From the NCBI RefSeq assembly GCF_039530945.1, contig NZ_BAAAPC010000009.1:124001-188000 (forward strand): a stretch of 64,000 nucleotides of DNA, given 5' to 3'. The notes beneath the pieces were generated by a model that saw only the letters and a list, made by a program, of their open reading frames with translations, made no database searches and was not told the DNA's origin. Positions 25,959 through 34,277 of this stretch are shown piece after piece; the first letter of the stretch is position 1, and each line of letters begins with the position of its first letter. The translations under genes and the position numbers were made by a program. The stretch comes from Nocardiopsis_C rhodophaea. Its GTDB lineage: Bacteria > Actinomycetota > Actinomycetes > Streptosporangiales > Streptosporangiaceae.

Positions 25959-27587
25959 ATGCACGACCCGGCGCAGCAAGTACGCGACTGGCTCGCCACC
26001 TATGACACGCCCACCGCATCGGTGGCCCACCTGCTGTGCGACCGCCATCCCGCCGACGCCGCCGCCGTCACCGAGATCGGCCCTGACCTCCTCCCCCACG
26101 ACCTCACCTTCGGCGAACTCGCCGAACGCTCCGCCGCCCTGGCCGGTGCCATGGCCGAGCTCGGCATCACCCGCGGCGACCACGTCGCCACCCTCATGGG
26201 CAAGGGCACCGAACTCGCCGTCGCAGCTCTGGCCATCTGGCGGCTCGGCGCCGTCCACGTCCCCCTGTTCACCGCGTTCGCGCCCAGTGCCATCGCGCTG
26301 CGCCTCACCCACTCCGGCACCCGCCTCGTTTTCTGCGACGACGACCAGCGCCCCAAGCTCGACCCGAGCGACGACGTTCCTGTCGACGCCCCGTGGCATA
26401 TCGCCACCACCGGCCCCGCTCCCCTGCGCGAGGGCGACTACACCATCGCGGGGCTGACGCGCGGCAGCAGCGGGCGACTGGCGCCTGAGCCGGTCGCGGT
26501 GGGTGGTGACGCGCCCTTCGTGCTGCTCTATACCTCGGGGACGGCGGGGCCGCCGCGCGGGGTGGAGGTGCCGGTGCGGGCGCTGGCGGCGTTCCACACC
26601 TATCACCGCTATGGGCTGGATGTCGCCGATGACGACGTGTATTGGAACACCGCCGACCCGGCCTGGGCGTACGGGCTCTACTACGGGCTGGTGTCCCCCC
26701 TGTTGGCGGGTCACCGTTCGCTGCAGCTGCGGGCGGGGTTCGACCCGGAGTTGACCCTCGACGTGCTGGCGATCTTCGGGGTCACCAACCTGGCCGCGGC
26801 GCCGACGGTGTACCGGACGCTGCGGGCGACGACGAAGACGCTGCCGCCGGAGATCGCGGTGCGCCGGCTGTCGAGTGCCGGTGAGCCGTTGAACAGCGAT
26901 GTGGTGGCGTGGGCGGCGGACACCTTCGGGGTGCCGCTACGTGACCACTATGGGCAGAGCGAGCTGGGGATCTGTGTGGGCCAGCAGAACCACGACGGCG
27001 CGTCCGCTGATATGCGGGTGGGATCGCTGGGCACGGCGCTGCCGGGGTGGTCGGTGACGGTTCTGGAGCCGGTGGCTGACGGTGAGGCTCCTGTGGGGGC
27101 TTTCGGTCGGGTGGCCGTGGATGTGAAGGCGAGTCCGTTGATGTGGTTCCGGGGGTACCGGGACAATCCGGTGGCTTCGGCGGCGCGGTTCACGCCCGAT
27201 GGGCGCTGGTACCTGACCGGTGACACCGGCAGTCGGGACCGCGAGGGGTATCTGTACTTTTCCAGCCGTGACGATGACGCGATCCTGATGTCGGGGTACC
27301 GGATCGGCCCGTTTGATGTGGAGACGGCGCTGCTGCAGCACCCTGCGGTGGCGGAGGCCGGGGTGTATGGGGTGCCGGACGAGCTGTCGGGGCAGACGGT
27401 GGCGGCCAACATCGTGCTGCACGAGGGGACGCGCCCAAGTGATGGGCTGGCTGAGGAGCTGCGGGAGCTGGTGCGGGCGCGGTTCGCCGAGCATGCCTAT
27501 CCGCGGCGGATCACGTTTGTCGACGAGCTGCCCAGGTCGGCGTCCGGGAAGATCCGGCGAGGGCGGCTGCGCCCGGCCCAGGGCTGA
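25959..27587 (+). CDS. AMP-binding acyl-CoA synthetase
   Basis: 542 residues from an ATG with AAGGGG upstream. Adenylation motifs in order: YTSGTAGPPRG (P-loop-like, about 187-197, with Arg where Lys is usual), YGQSELGI (about 329-336), YLTGDTGSRDREGYLYF, GYRIGPFDVETALLQHP, and PRSASGKIRRGRL with the catalytic Lys near the end. The order and acidic/hinge motifs fit acetyl/medium-chain acyl-CoA synthetases. It would activate a carboxylic acid with ATP to an acyl-CoA. Base use changes sharply near 26450: the first 165 codons are C-ending on the plus strand, the rest G/T-rich. Confidence 0.9.
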   Translation: MHDPAQQVRDWLATYDTPTASVAHLLCDRHPADAAAVTEIGPDLLPHDLTFGELAERSAALAGAMAELGITRGDHVATLMGKGTELAVAALAIWRLGAVHVPLFTAFAPSAIALRLTHSGTRLVFCDDDQRPKLDPSDDVPVDAPWHIATTGPAPLREGDYTIAGLTRGSSGRLAPEPVAVGGDAPFVLLYTSGTAGPPRGVEVPVRALAAFHTYHRYGLDVADDDVYWNTADPAWAYGLYYGLVSPLLAGHRSLQLRAGFDPELTLDVLAIFGVTNLAAAPTVYRTLRATTKTLPPEIAVRRLSSAGEPLNSDVVAWAADTFGVPLRDHYGQSELGICVGQQNHDGASADMRVGSLGTALPGWSVTVLEPVADGEAPVGAFGRVAVDVKASPLMWFRGYRDNPVASAARFTPDGRWYLTGDTGSRDREGYLYFSSRDDDAILMSGYRIGPFDVETALLQHPAVAEAGVYGVPDELSGQTVAANIVLHEGTRPSDGLAEELRELVRARFAEHAYPRRITFVDELPRSASGKIRRGRLRPAQG

Positions 27588-27644
27588 GGCCAGTGATGGG
27601 CGCTGGCGGCGCGGGTGGGTGTGGGCCGGGGCGCGGCGTGCCGG

Positions 27645-27950
27645 TTAGCCGCGGGGTTGGGCGTCGGCGACGAGTTCGTCGATGCGTGCGGCCAGTTGCA
27701 TGTCGTTTTCGGTGATGCCGTGGGCCGCGTGGGTGGTCTGGTGGAAGGTCACCTTGTTGTAGCGGATGTCTATGTCGGGGTGGTGGTTGGCCTGTTCGGC
27801 GACGTGGGCGATCGCGGTGACGAGGTGGATCGCGCTCATGAAGTCGGGCATCTTGACCGTGCGGCGGATCTCGTGGCGTTCGCGGTCCCATTCCCAGTCT
27901 TCGAGGTGGGTGAGGCCGTCGGTGATCTGCTGTTCGTTGAGTAGTGTCAT
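27645..27950 (-). CDS. 4a-hydroxytetrahydrobiopterin dehydratase
   Basis: 101 residues from an ATG. The conserved active-site strand is HHPDIDIRYNKVTFHQTTH (about 56-74), with the GIT...D...A..ID ending typical of pterin-4a-carbinolamine dehydratases. The length is exactly that of the family. It recycles the pterin cofactor of aromatic amino acid hydroxylases or acts in molybdopterin-related metabolism. No hydroxylase gene is nearby. It is convergent with the acyl-CoA synthetase gene. Confidence 0.93.
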   Translation of the reverse strand: MTLLNEQQITDGLTHLEDWEWDRERHEIRRTVKMPDFMSAIHLVTAIAHVAEQANHHPDIDIRYNKVTFHQTTHAAHGITENDMQLAARIDELVADAQPRG

Positions 27951-28278
27951 CGTGCGCTCCCGGTGCGGTGTGGTCGCTGGGTTAAGCGGCGCGTGAGGGT
28001 TCCTACCTCGGTGATGGGCCGGTCAATCATGGGTGGGCGTGGGTGGTTGGCGTCTTTGGACAGTGTGGACTGGTGTGCTGTCGGTGGGTGGGTCCGCGCG
28101 CCGTTGTGGTCCGATGCGGGTGTGCTGATGGTGGGCTTTTGGGAGAAGAGGTGCGGCGTAGCCGCTCCCCTTTTGTTGTTTGTGGGGGTGGTTTTGGAAA
28201 AAACACACGGCCACCTTTACGGTGTAGATTCACAGTTGGGCGCGAGGAAGGGGGCAGAGCCCGCTCGGAGGCGCTGAC
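27951..28278. other. intergenic region with one copy of a 22-bp repeat
   Basis: About 330 bp between the dehydratase start and the FecCD stop. It holds a T-rich tract after a GC hairpin-like stretch around 28150-28185, and the 22-bp element at 28211-28232. No gene seen. Confidence 0.5.
28211..28232 (+). repeat. 22-bp exact repeat, copy 1
   Basis: This stretch, beginning CCACCTTTACGG and ending TGTAGATTCA, recurs base for base at 43823-43844. Its core TTTAC-GGT-GTAGA is a near-palindrome like TetR-family half-sites. This copy lies about 260 bp upstream of the pterin dehydratase gene. Confidence 0.6.
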
Positions 28279-29301
28279 TCAGGTCGCCCTCACCGACGTC
28301 CCGCGAGCGGCCGCCGTCGACGCTCTCCGGACGGCTAGCAGGATGACGACCCCCACCACCACGGTCACGTATCCCGTCGGCAGGCCCTCGGGGCCGCTGA
28401 ACGACCGCGCCACGAGGTCGCTGGCGAGCACGACGAGCGCCCCCAGCGGCCCGGCCAGCAGCGCCGTCCATCCCGGGTGTCCCGACATCAGCAGCCAGGC
28501 CACCCCTCCCCCGGCGACTCCGGCCAGGGCCATCGGGCCCGCAAGGGCCACCCCCGCCCCCACGGGAAGCGCGGCCAGGCACACGACCGCCATCCGCCCG
28601 CTCCACGGACCCGCTGCGACCACGGCGGGGGCTCGCCAAGCCGCCGCGGCCCCCAGCAGCGCCGCTGCCGCGCACAGTGCGCTGAGTATCGGTGCGTGCT
28701 CCACCCCGATGAGCGGGGATCCCACGACCAGGCGGTGCGCCAGCGGTCCCACGACCCCACCGGCCGCGCTCACCACGAGCCACAGTGCCGCGACTGTGCA
28801 CAGCACGTCGAGCGCCGTGCCGGCCACCAGTGCGGTGCCGGGCCCCGGGTCCCCCGCGCTGCCGCGACGCCACCGCAGGACCAGCCCCAGACCCAGACCC
28901 GCCGCTGCCGCCCCGATGGCCCCGGCCGTCGCCGCTCCCAGCGGCCCCTGCGTTCCGCCCGGCAGCTCGGGGGCCAGTACGATCGCCAGCATCGCCGCCC
29001 CGCCCATACCCGCGGTCCGGGGGCCGGCCAGCGGGGTGCGCCACGCGGTCTGGAGGAGGGCGGCGGCCACACCGAACGCCGCGCCCGAGGCGGCACCCGC
29101 CAGCAGGCGGGGCACGCGCACCTCCCAGACCATGAAATCCACCGACTGCGGCGAGGTGCCCGGCTCCCCCAGCGCCTTGGCCACCCCGAGCCAGGGCACC
29201 GGGAACTCCCCCACGAGCAAAGCGGCGGCGGCCGTCGCCGCGAGCGCACCCACGGCACCCATCAGGACCCACACCCGCCAAGCCACGTGTTCCCGGACCA
29301 T
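28279..29301 (-). CDS. FecCD-family iron-siderophore ABC permease, without partners
   Basis: 340 residues from an ATG. About nine TM segments; the family signature VRVPRLLAGAASGAAFGVA followed by LLQTAWRTPLAGPRTAGM matches the RLPR..AGxxxGxxLaxxGxxxQ..xRNPLAxP motif of FecCD/BtuC permeases. Such proteins pair with an ATPase and a substrate-binding lipoprotein to import ferric siderophores or cobalamin. Neither partner is encoded nearby, so it must rely on genes elsewhere or be non-functional. The final loop motif is weakly conserved. Confidence 0.85.
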   Translation of the reverse strand: MVREHVAWRVWVLMGAVGALAATAAAALLVGEFPVPWLGVAKALGEPGTSPQSVDFMVWEVRVPRLLAGAASGAAFGVAAALLQTAWRTPLAGPRTAGMGGAAMLAIVLAPELPGGTQGPLGAATAGAIGAAAAGLGLGLVLRWRRGSAGDPGPGTALVAGTALDVLCTVAALWLVVSAAGGVVGPLAHRLVVGSPLIGVEHAPILSALCAAAALLGAAAAWRAPAVVAAGPWSGRMAVVCLAALPVGAGVALAGPMALAGVAGGGVAWLLMSGHPGWTALLAGPLGALVVLASDLVARSFSGPEGLPTGYVTVVVGVVILLAVRRASTAAARGTSVRAT

Positions 29302-29476
29302 CGCCGCCCTTTCTTCCGCCTCTTCCGCGATCGGGTTGTGCGCTGGTTCAGCCGAACCTATCCCGCCTCACATGCGGGGGCCAGAGGTCCGCGTTCCGCC
29401 AGGGGCGCCTGCGGCGCGGAGGAACCAGGAGCAAACACGCCGCGAAGCGAGGTGGGAACGTGGCGTGAGTAAATCC

Positions 29477-30250
29477 TCAGCCCCATCCCCGCGGGTCGGG
29501 CGGAAGGCCGGAGGAGTCGTCGTCCTCCACATCAACCGTAGGGACGTCGCTGGTCGGCGACGGGTCGTCGGTGGGCTGCCAGGTCCCCCGCGGGTCCGGC
29601 GTCACCCACGGCTCGTACGTGGGCCGGGGCGTGGTGCTCGGCTCCTCTGAGGAGGGCGAGCCCCCGCTCGGGAACGGCTCCCCGTCGGCTCCCCCCGCCT
29701 GCGACGACAGCCCGGTGAGCCACAGGTAGAGCAGGATCAGCAGGGCCACGAACAGGAGGAGCACCAGCAGCAGGCCCAGCACGACTCGGCGGTCGGTCGT
29801 CGCCTCGGTGGCCGACGCCCCGTCGCGGTCCGCCGCTCCGGACCAGCGGACCGCGGCCGGGGTCGAGCGGGTGGCCCAGTGCGGGGCGTAGCCCGGGGCT
29901 CCGGGGCCGTGCTCCTCCGCGCCGACGGCGACCGGGGCGAGGAACGCCTCGGCACCCGCCCGGTCGGGGGTGTAGGGCGCGGCGACCCAGGACGCGGCGG
30001 GGTTGGTGGTGTTGGAGGCCAGGACCCGCGGGGCACCGGCGAGGCCGGCGCCCTGGGTGACGGCGGCGGCGAACCGGTCGCGGGCAGCCGGGTCGGCGGC
30101 CGCCCCCTCACTGAGCATCGCGACGCTGACGGGCTGGCCGTCGCGGTCGTGGGCGAGGTAGACGACGCCTTCGGCACCGTGGCTGAGTCGATGGCTCAGT
30201 CGGTAGGCACCGAGCTGGCGCGGGTCGGTCTGCTGCAGCGGCACGGGCAC
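29477..30250 (-). CDS. membrane protein with degenerate kinase N-lobe
   Basis: 257 residues from the GTG at 30250, with GAAGGGGG upstream. Residues 10-40 (LGAYRLSHRLSHGAEGVVYL then AHDRDGQPV) imitate the glycine-rich loop region of Hanks-type kinases, but the beta-3 lysine, HRD and DFG motifs are missing. A single TM segment lies at about 160-185 (LGLLLVLLLFVALLILLYLW), followed by a Pro/Ser/Thr-rich extracellular tail. It looks like a truncated pseudokinase receptor. It is divergent from the moxR operon, so a linked role is possible. Confidence 0.65.
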   Translation of the reverse strand: MPVPLQQTDPRQLGAYRLSHRLSHGAEGVVYLAHDRDGQPVSVAMLSEGAAADPAARDRFAAAVTQGAGLAGAPRVLASNTTNPAASWVAAPYTPDRAGAEAFLAPVAVGAEEHGPGAPGYAPHWATRSTPAAVRWSGAADRDGASATEATTDRRVVLGLLLVLLLFVALLILLYLWLTGLSSQAGGADGEPFPSGGSPSSEEPSTTPRPTYEPWVTPDPRGTWQPTDDPSPTSDVPTVDVEDDDSSGLPPDPRGWG

Positions 30251-30381
30251 GGGCGGACCCCCTTCGCACGATTGCCCCGCTATGGCCGTTCTCATCCCGG
30301 CACGAGCGGGTAGCATCGCCGTTGCGTCACCATCAACGTACCCGGCGGGATGTCGCCGCTCGTGGAAAGGCTGGGCCGCAG

Positions 30382-31455
30382 ATGCCGGATACCGATCCCG
30401 TGCCCCCTCACGACGGTGCTCGCCGCGCGCGGCCCGACAACGCGGCCGCCGGGGAGCCGACGCGGCTCCTGCGCGCGGCGATGCAGGAGGTCTCCACGGT
30501 CATCGTCGGCCAGGAGCAGATGGTGGAGCGCACGATGGTCGCCCTCATCGCGCGCGGGCACTGCCTGTTGGAGGGGGTGCCGGGCATCGCCAAGACGCTG
30601 GCGGTGTCCACCCTGGCGAAGGTGACCGGCGGGTCGTTCGCTCGGGTGCAGTTCACCCCGGACCTGGTGCCCTCCGACATCGTGGGCACGCGCATCTACC
30701 ACCCCTCCACCGAGCAGTTCGACGTGGAGCTGGGCCCGGTGTTCGCCAACTTCGTGCTGGCCGACGAGATCAACCGCGCCCCGGCCAAGGTGCAGTCCTC
30801 ACTGCTGGAGGTCATGGCGGAAAAGCAGGTGTCGCTGGGCGGCACCACCTACCCGCTGCCCGATCCCTTCGTGGTGATCGCGACCCAGAACCCGGTGGAA
30901 TCGGAGGGGGTGTACCCGCTGCCCGAGGCCCAGCGCGACCGGTTCTTGATGAAGGTCGTGGTTCCCCACCCCCGGGCCAACGAGGAGATGGAGATCCTGC
31001 GGCGGATGAGCACCACCCCACCCGAGGCGCACCAGGTCCTCGACCCGGTCACCCTCCTGGAACTCCAGGCCGACGCCGAGCGCGTCCATGTCCACCAGCT
31101 CATCGCCGACTATGTGGTGCGCCTCGTCATGGCCACCCGGGAACCCGAGGAATACGGCATGCCCGACCTGCGCCGGGTCCTGGAGATCGGGGCCAGCCCG
31201 CGCGCCACGCTCGGCCTGGTGGCAGCGGCGCGGGCGCTGGCACTCATCCGAGGGCGCGACTACGTGCTGCCCGAGGACGTGCGGGTGCTGGCGCGCGACG
31301 TCATGGCACACCGCCTGGTCCTGACCTTCGACGCGCTGGCCGACGGTGTCTCGACCACCCAGGTCGTCGACCGGGTGCTGGCGACCGTCCCCCCGCCCCG
31401 GGTGATCTGGGACGACCCCGCCACCGGCGAGCACAGCGCCATGGCCGCCCGGTAG
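30382..31455 (+). CDS. moxR: MoxR-family AAA+ ATPase
   Basis: 357 residues from the ATG at 30382, with GAAAGG upstream; an earlier in-frame GTG at 30322 has no site. Walker A is GVPGIAKT at 65-72, Walker B FVLADEINRA at about 124-133, and the sensor/arginine-finger regions follow (ATQNP, PEAQRDRF). The MoxR lid domain completes it. MoxR ATPases act as chaperones that mature or insert metal cofactors and assemble VWA-domain proteins. The next two genes are the standard DUF58 and VWA partners, giving a classic operon. Confidence 0.94.
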   Translation: MPDTDPVPPHDGARRARPDNAAAGEPTRLLRAAMQEVSTVIVGQEQMVERTMVALIARGHCLLEGVPGIAKTLAVSTLAKVTGGSFARVQFTPDLVPSDIVGTRIYHPSTEQFDVELGPVFANFVLADEINRAPAKVQSSLLEVMAEKQVSLGGTTYPLPDPFVVIATQNPVESEGVYPLPEAQRDRFLMKVVVPHPRANEEMEILRRMSTTPPEAHQVLDPVTLLELQADAERVHVHQLIADYVVRLVMATREPEEYGMPDLRRVLEIGASPRATLGLVAAARALALIRGRDYVLPEDVRVLARDVMAHRLVLTFDALADGVSTTQVVDRVLATVPPPRVIWDDPATGEHSAMAAR

Positions 31456-31461
31456 GCGACC

Positions 31462-32436
31462 ATGCGAGGACACCCGCAGCCGTCCCCGGGGCTCGATCCG
31501 CGCCTCCACGCCGCGCTGCGGCGCTTGGACCTGCGGGTGGTGCGCCGACTGGAGGGGCTGCTGCACGGCGAGCACCTGGGGCTGCGCCTGGGGCCGGGCA
31601 GCGAGCCCGCCGAGGCGCGCCTCTACCAGCCCGGTGAGGACGACGTGCGGCTCATGGACTGGTCGGTGACCGCGCGCACCACCGCCCCGCACGTGCGCGA
31701 CCCCGTGGCCGACCGTGAGCTGGAGAGCTGGACGCTGCTGGACCTGTCGGCGAGCATGGACTTCGGTACCGGCCACCACGAGAAGCGCGACATCGCGATC
31801 GGCGCGCTGGCCGCCGTCAACGTGCTCACCCAGCGGGTGGGCGACCGGTTCGGCGCCCACTTCCTGCACCGCGGGCAGATCCGGCGGTGGCCGGCCCGCT
31901 CCGGCAAGACCGCGCTGCCGGCTCTGCTGGCCACGGTCGCGGCGGCGCCGCGCACCCGGCCCGGGGCGGACGGGGGCGCCACGTTCGCCGACGCGCTGCA
32001 CGACCTCTCCCGTACCCGGGGGCGCCGCGGGTTGCGCGTGGTCATCTCCGACTTCCTCGACACCCCGCCCGAGGCCGGTGCTCTACCCCCCTGGGAGCGC
32101 CCCATGCGGCGGCTGGCCGTCCGCCACCAGGTGCTCGCCGTGGAGGTGATCGACCCCCGAGAACTCGACCTGCCCGACATAGGATTGGTCGCGATGACCG
32201 ACCCCGAGTCCGGGCGTACCCGGGAGGTCCACGTGAGCGCGAAAGTCCGGCGCGACTACCGTGCGGTGGCCCTGGCCCAGCGCGCCGCGGTCCAGGCGGG
32301 GCTCCGGCGGTGCGGCGTTCCCCACCTGGTGTTGCGGACCGACCGGGACTGGATCGTGGACATGGCCCGGTTCGTGGTGGAGCAGCGGCGCACCGCCCAT
32401 CGGCTCGCACGGCACACCCCGGCGGTACCGCGGTGA
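31462..32436 (+). CDS. DUF58-domain protein
   Basis: 324 residues, starting 6 bases after moxR. The family core reads RLYQPGEDDVRLMDWSVTAR (about 53-72), followed by a domain related to von Willebrand factor A (LDLSASMDFG, IGALAAVNVL, VVISDFLDT). The MIDAS-like DLSAS motif may bind a divalent metal. Members almost always sit between moxR and a VWA gene and are presumed part of the same membrane-associated complex; the biochemical role is not settled. Confidence 0.92.
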   Translation: MRGHPQPSPGLDPRLHAALRRLDLRVVRRLEGLLHGEHLGLRLGPGSEPAEARLYQPGEDDVRLMDWSVTARTTAPHVRDPVADRELESWTLLDLSASMDFGTGHHEKRDIAIGALAAVNVLTQRVGDRFGAHFLHRGQIRRWPARSGKTALPALLATVAAAPRTRPGADGGATFADALHDLSRTRGRRGLRVVISDFLDTPPEAGALPPWERPMRRLAVRHQVLAVEVIDPRELDLPDIGLVAMTDPESGRTREVHVSAKVRRDYRAVALAQRAAVQAGLRRCGVPHLVLRTDRDWIVDMARFVVEQRRTAHRLARHTPAVPR

Positions 32437-32476
32437 CGCGCCGCGGGCGACCACGCCCCACAGAAAGGACGCCCGG

Positions 32477-33424
32477 GTGACCTTCCTCTCCGTCGGCTGG
32501 CTGTGGCTGCTGTCGGCACTGGCCGCCCTCATCGCCGTCTACGTCTGGGCCCAGTACCGGCGTCGCGAGTACGCGGTGCGGTTCACCAACCTCGCCCTGC
32601 TGGACCGGGTGGCCCCAGACCGGCCCAACTGGCGGCGCCACGTCAGCGCCGCCCTGTTCTTCCTGACCGTCGCGATGATGATCGCGGCGATGGCGCGGCC
32701 CGCCATGCCCGTCGAGGTGCCGCGCGAGCGCGCAACGATCATCGTCGCCATCGACGTCTCGCCGTCCATGGCCGCCGCCGACATCGAGCCCGACCGCATC
32801 AGCGCCGCCAAGGAATCGGCCCGAGGCTTCGTGGATTCGCTACCCGAGCGATTCAACGTCGGTTTGGTGGCGTTCTCGGCCACCGCGGGGGTGGTGTCCT
32901 CCCCCACCCAGGACCACCAGGCCATCAGCGACTCCATCGAGGGTCTGCAGATGGCGCCGGGCACCGCGATCGGCGAGGGCGTGTTCACCTCGCTGCAGGC
33001 CATCAACTCCTTCGACGAGGACGCCGGAGAGGACCCGCCCCCAGCGGCGATCGTTCTGCTGTCGGACGGAGAGAACACCAGCGGGCGCCCCATCACCACC
33101 GCGGCGCGGGCCGCCGCCGACGCAGAAGTGCCCGTCTCGACCATCGCGTTCGGCAGCGGCGCCTCCATCATCGAGATCAACGGGCAGCCCGTGGAGGCCA
33201 ACATCGACAAGGGCGCCCTGGAGCGGCTCGCCCAGAGCACCGACGGCACCTTCTACGAGGCCGCCACGGAGGCCGAACTGACCGGGGTCTATGAGGACAT
33301 CGGCACGTCGCTGGGGTCCGAGACGATCCACGAGGAGATTGTGACGTGGTTCGTGTTCGGAGGATTACTCAGTGCGTTCGCCACCGCTGTAGCCTCGCTT
33401 CTGTGGTTCCAGCGCCTGCCCTAA
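32477..33424 (+). CDS. VWA-domain membrane protein (BatA-like)
   Basis: 315 residues from the GTG at 32477, with GAAAGGA upstream. TM segments at about 4-24 and 56-72 and near the C-terminus (FVFGGLLSAFATAVASLLWF) bracket a von Willebrand A domain. The MIDAS motif is AIDVSPSM (D93, S95, S97), with the threonine and aspartate motifs GTAIGEG and LLSDGENTSG. BatA-type proteins bind a metal on the outer face of the membrane. It completes the moxR-DUF58-VWA operon. Confidence 0.92.
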   Translation: MTFLSVGWLWLLSALAALIAVYVWAQYRRREYAVRFTNLALLDRVAPDRPNWRRHVSAALFFLTVAMMIAAMARPAMPVEVPRERATIIVAIDVSPSMAAADIEPDRISAAKESARGFVDSLPERFNVGLVAFSATAGVVSSPTQDHQAISDSIEGLQMAPGTAIGEGVFTSLQAINSFDEDAGEDPPPAAIVLLSDGENTSGRPITTAARAAADAEVPVSTIAFGSGASIIEINGQPVEANIDKGALERLAQSTDGTFYEAATEAELTGVYEDIGTSLGSETIHEEIVTWFVFGGLLSAFATAVASLLWFQRLP

Positions 33425-33521
33425 CCGCGCTGTGATGCCTCCCGCCCGCGCGGCGATGGCACACGACCGGTACCGTGGGCATGTTTCTGCTGGTGCAGGA
33501 TGCGACGGAAACTAAGGAACG

Positions 33522-34277
33522 ATGCCGGAATCCACCCCCACCCCCACGGTGATCTTCTTCGACCTCGACGACACCTTGCTGGACGACTACGCGGCCAGCT
33601 CGGCGGGTCTGCGCGCCCTCATGGAGCGGTTGGGCCACCCCGACTTCAACGCGGCGCGCCGCCTGTGGGACGTCCAAACCGATATCTCGTTCGGGGCCTA
33701 CCTCGACGGGCGCCTCACCCTGCAGGAGCAGCGGCGCGAACGTGTGCGCGCGCTGGCCGTGCAGGCGGGGCACTCCCAGATCGCCGATGAGCACTGCGAC
33801 GAGCTCTACCAGCAGTACCTCGCGGCGCACCGGCACGCCTGGCGTCCGTTCTCCGACGTCCAGCCCGTGCTGGGCGCGCTAGCGTCGGCCGGGGTGGCGC
33901 TGGGCGTCATCACCAACGGCGCGGAGTCGATGCAGCGCGAGAAGCTCGCCGTTCTGGGCATCACCCAGCACTTCAGAACCATCGTGTGCGCCGACACCGC
34001 GGGGTCGGCCAAGCCCGACCCCCGGATCTTCCACTCCGCCTGCCAGCAGATGGGTGTGGCGCCGCAGCAGTGCTGGCACGTCGGCGACCGCGTGCGCACC
34101 GACGCGCTGGGGTCCAGCGCCTCCGGGCTGCGCCCCATCCTGCTCGACCGCTACGAGCGCTACGCGGGGGAGGACACCACCGGGGTGGCCACCATCCGCA
34201 GCCTGAGCGACCTGCTCCACCTCGCCGGTGTCCCCGGCCCGGCCGCCATCGGCGCGCCCGGCATGGAGGCCCAGTGA
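33522..34277 (+). CDS. HAD-superfamily hydrolase
   Basis: 251 residues from an ATG. HAD motifs: I FFDLDDTLLDDYA (catalytic Asp pair), II GVITNGAE, III SAKPDPRIF with the conserved Lys, IV HVGDRVRTDALG. The cap is of the small helical type, resembling YjjG nucleotidases and related phosphatases. Its stop overlaps the next gene's GTG start (GTGA), so the two proteins are translationally coupled. Substrate unknown. Confidence 0.9.
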   Translation: MPESTPTPTVIFFDLDDTLLDDYAASSAGLRALMERLGHPDFNAARRLWDVQTDISFGAYLDGRLTLQEQRRERVRALAVQAGHSQIADEHCDELYQQYLAAHRHAWRPFSDVQPVLGALASAGVALGVITNGAESMQREKLAVLGITQHFRTIVCADTAGSAKPDPRIFHSACQQMGVAPQQCWHVGDRVRTDALGSSASGLRPILLDRYERYAGEDTTGVATIRSLSDLLHLAGVPGPAAIGAPGMEAQ

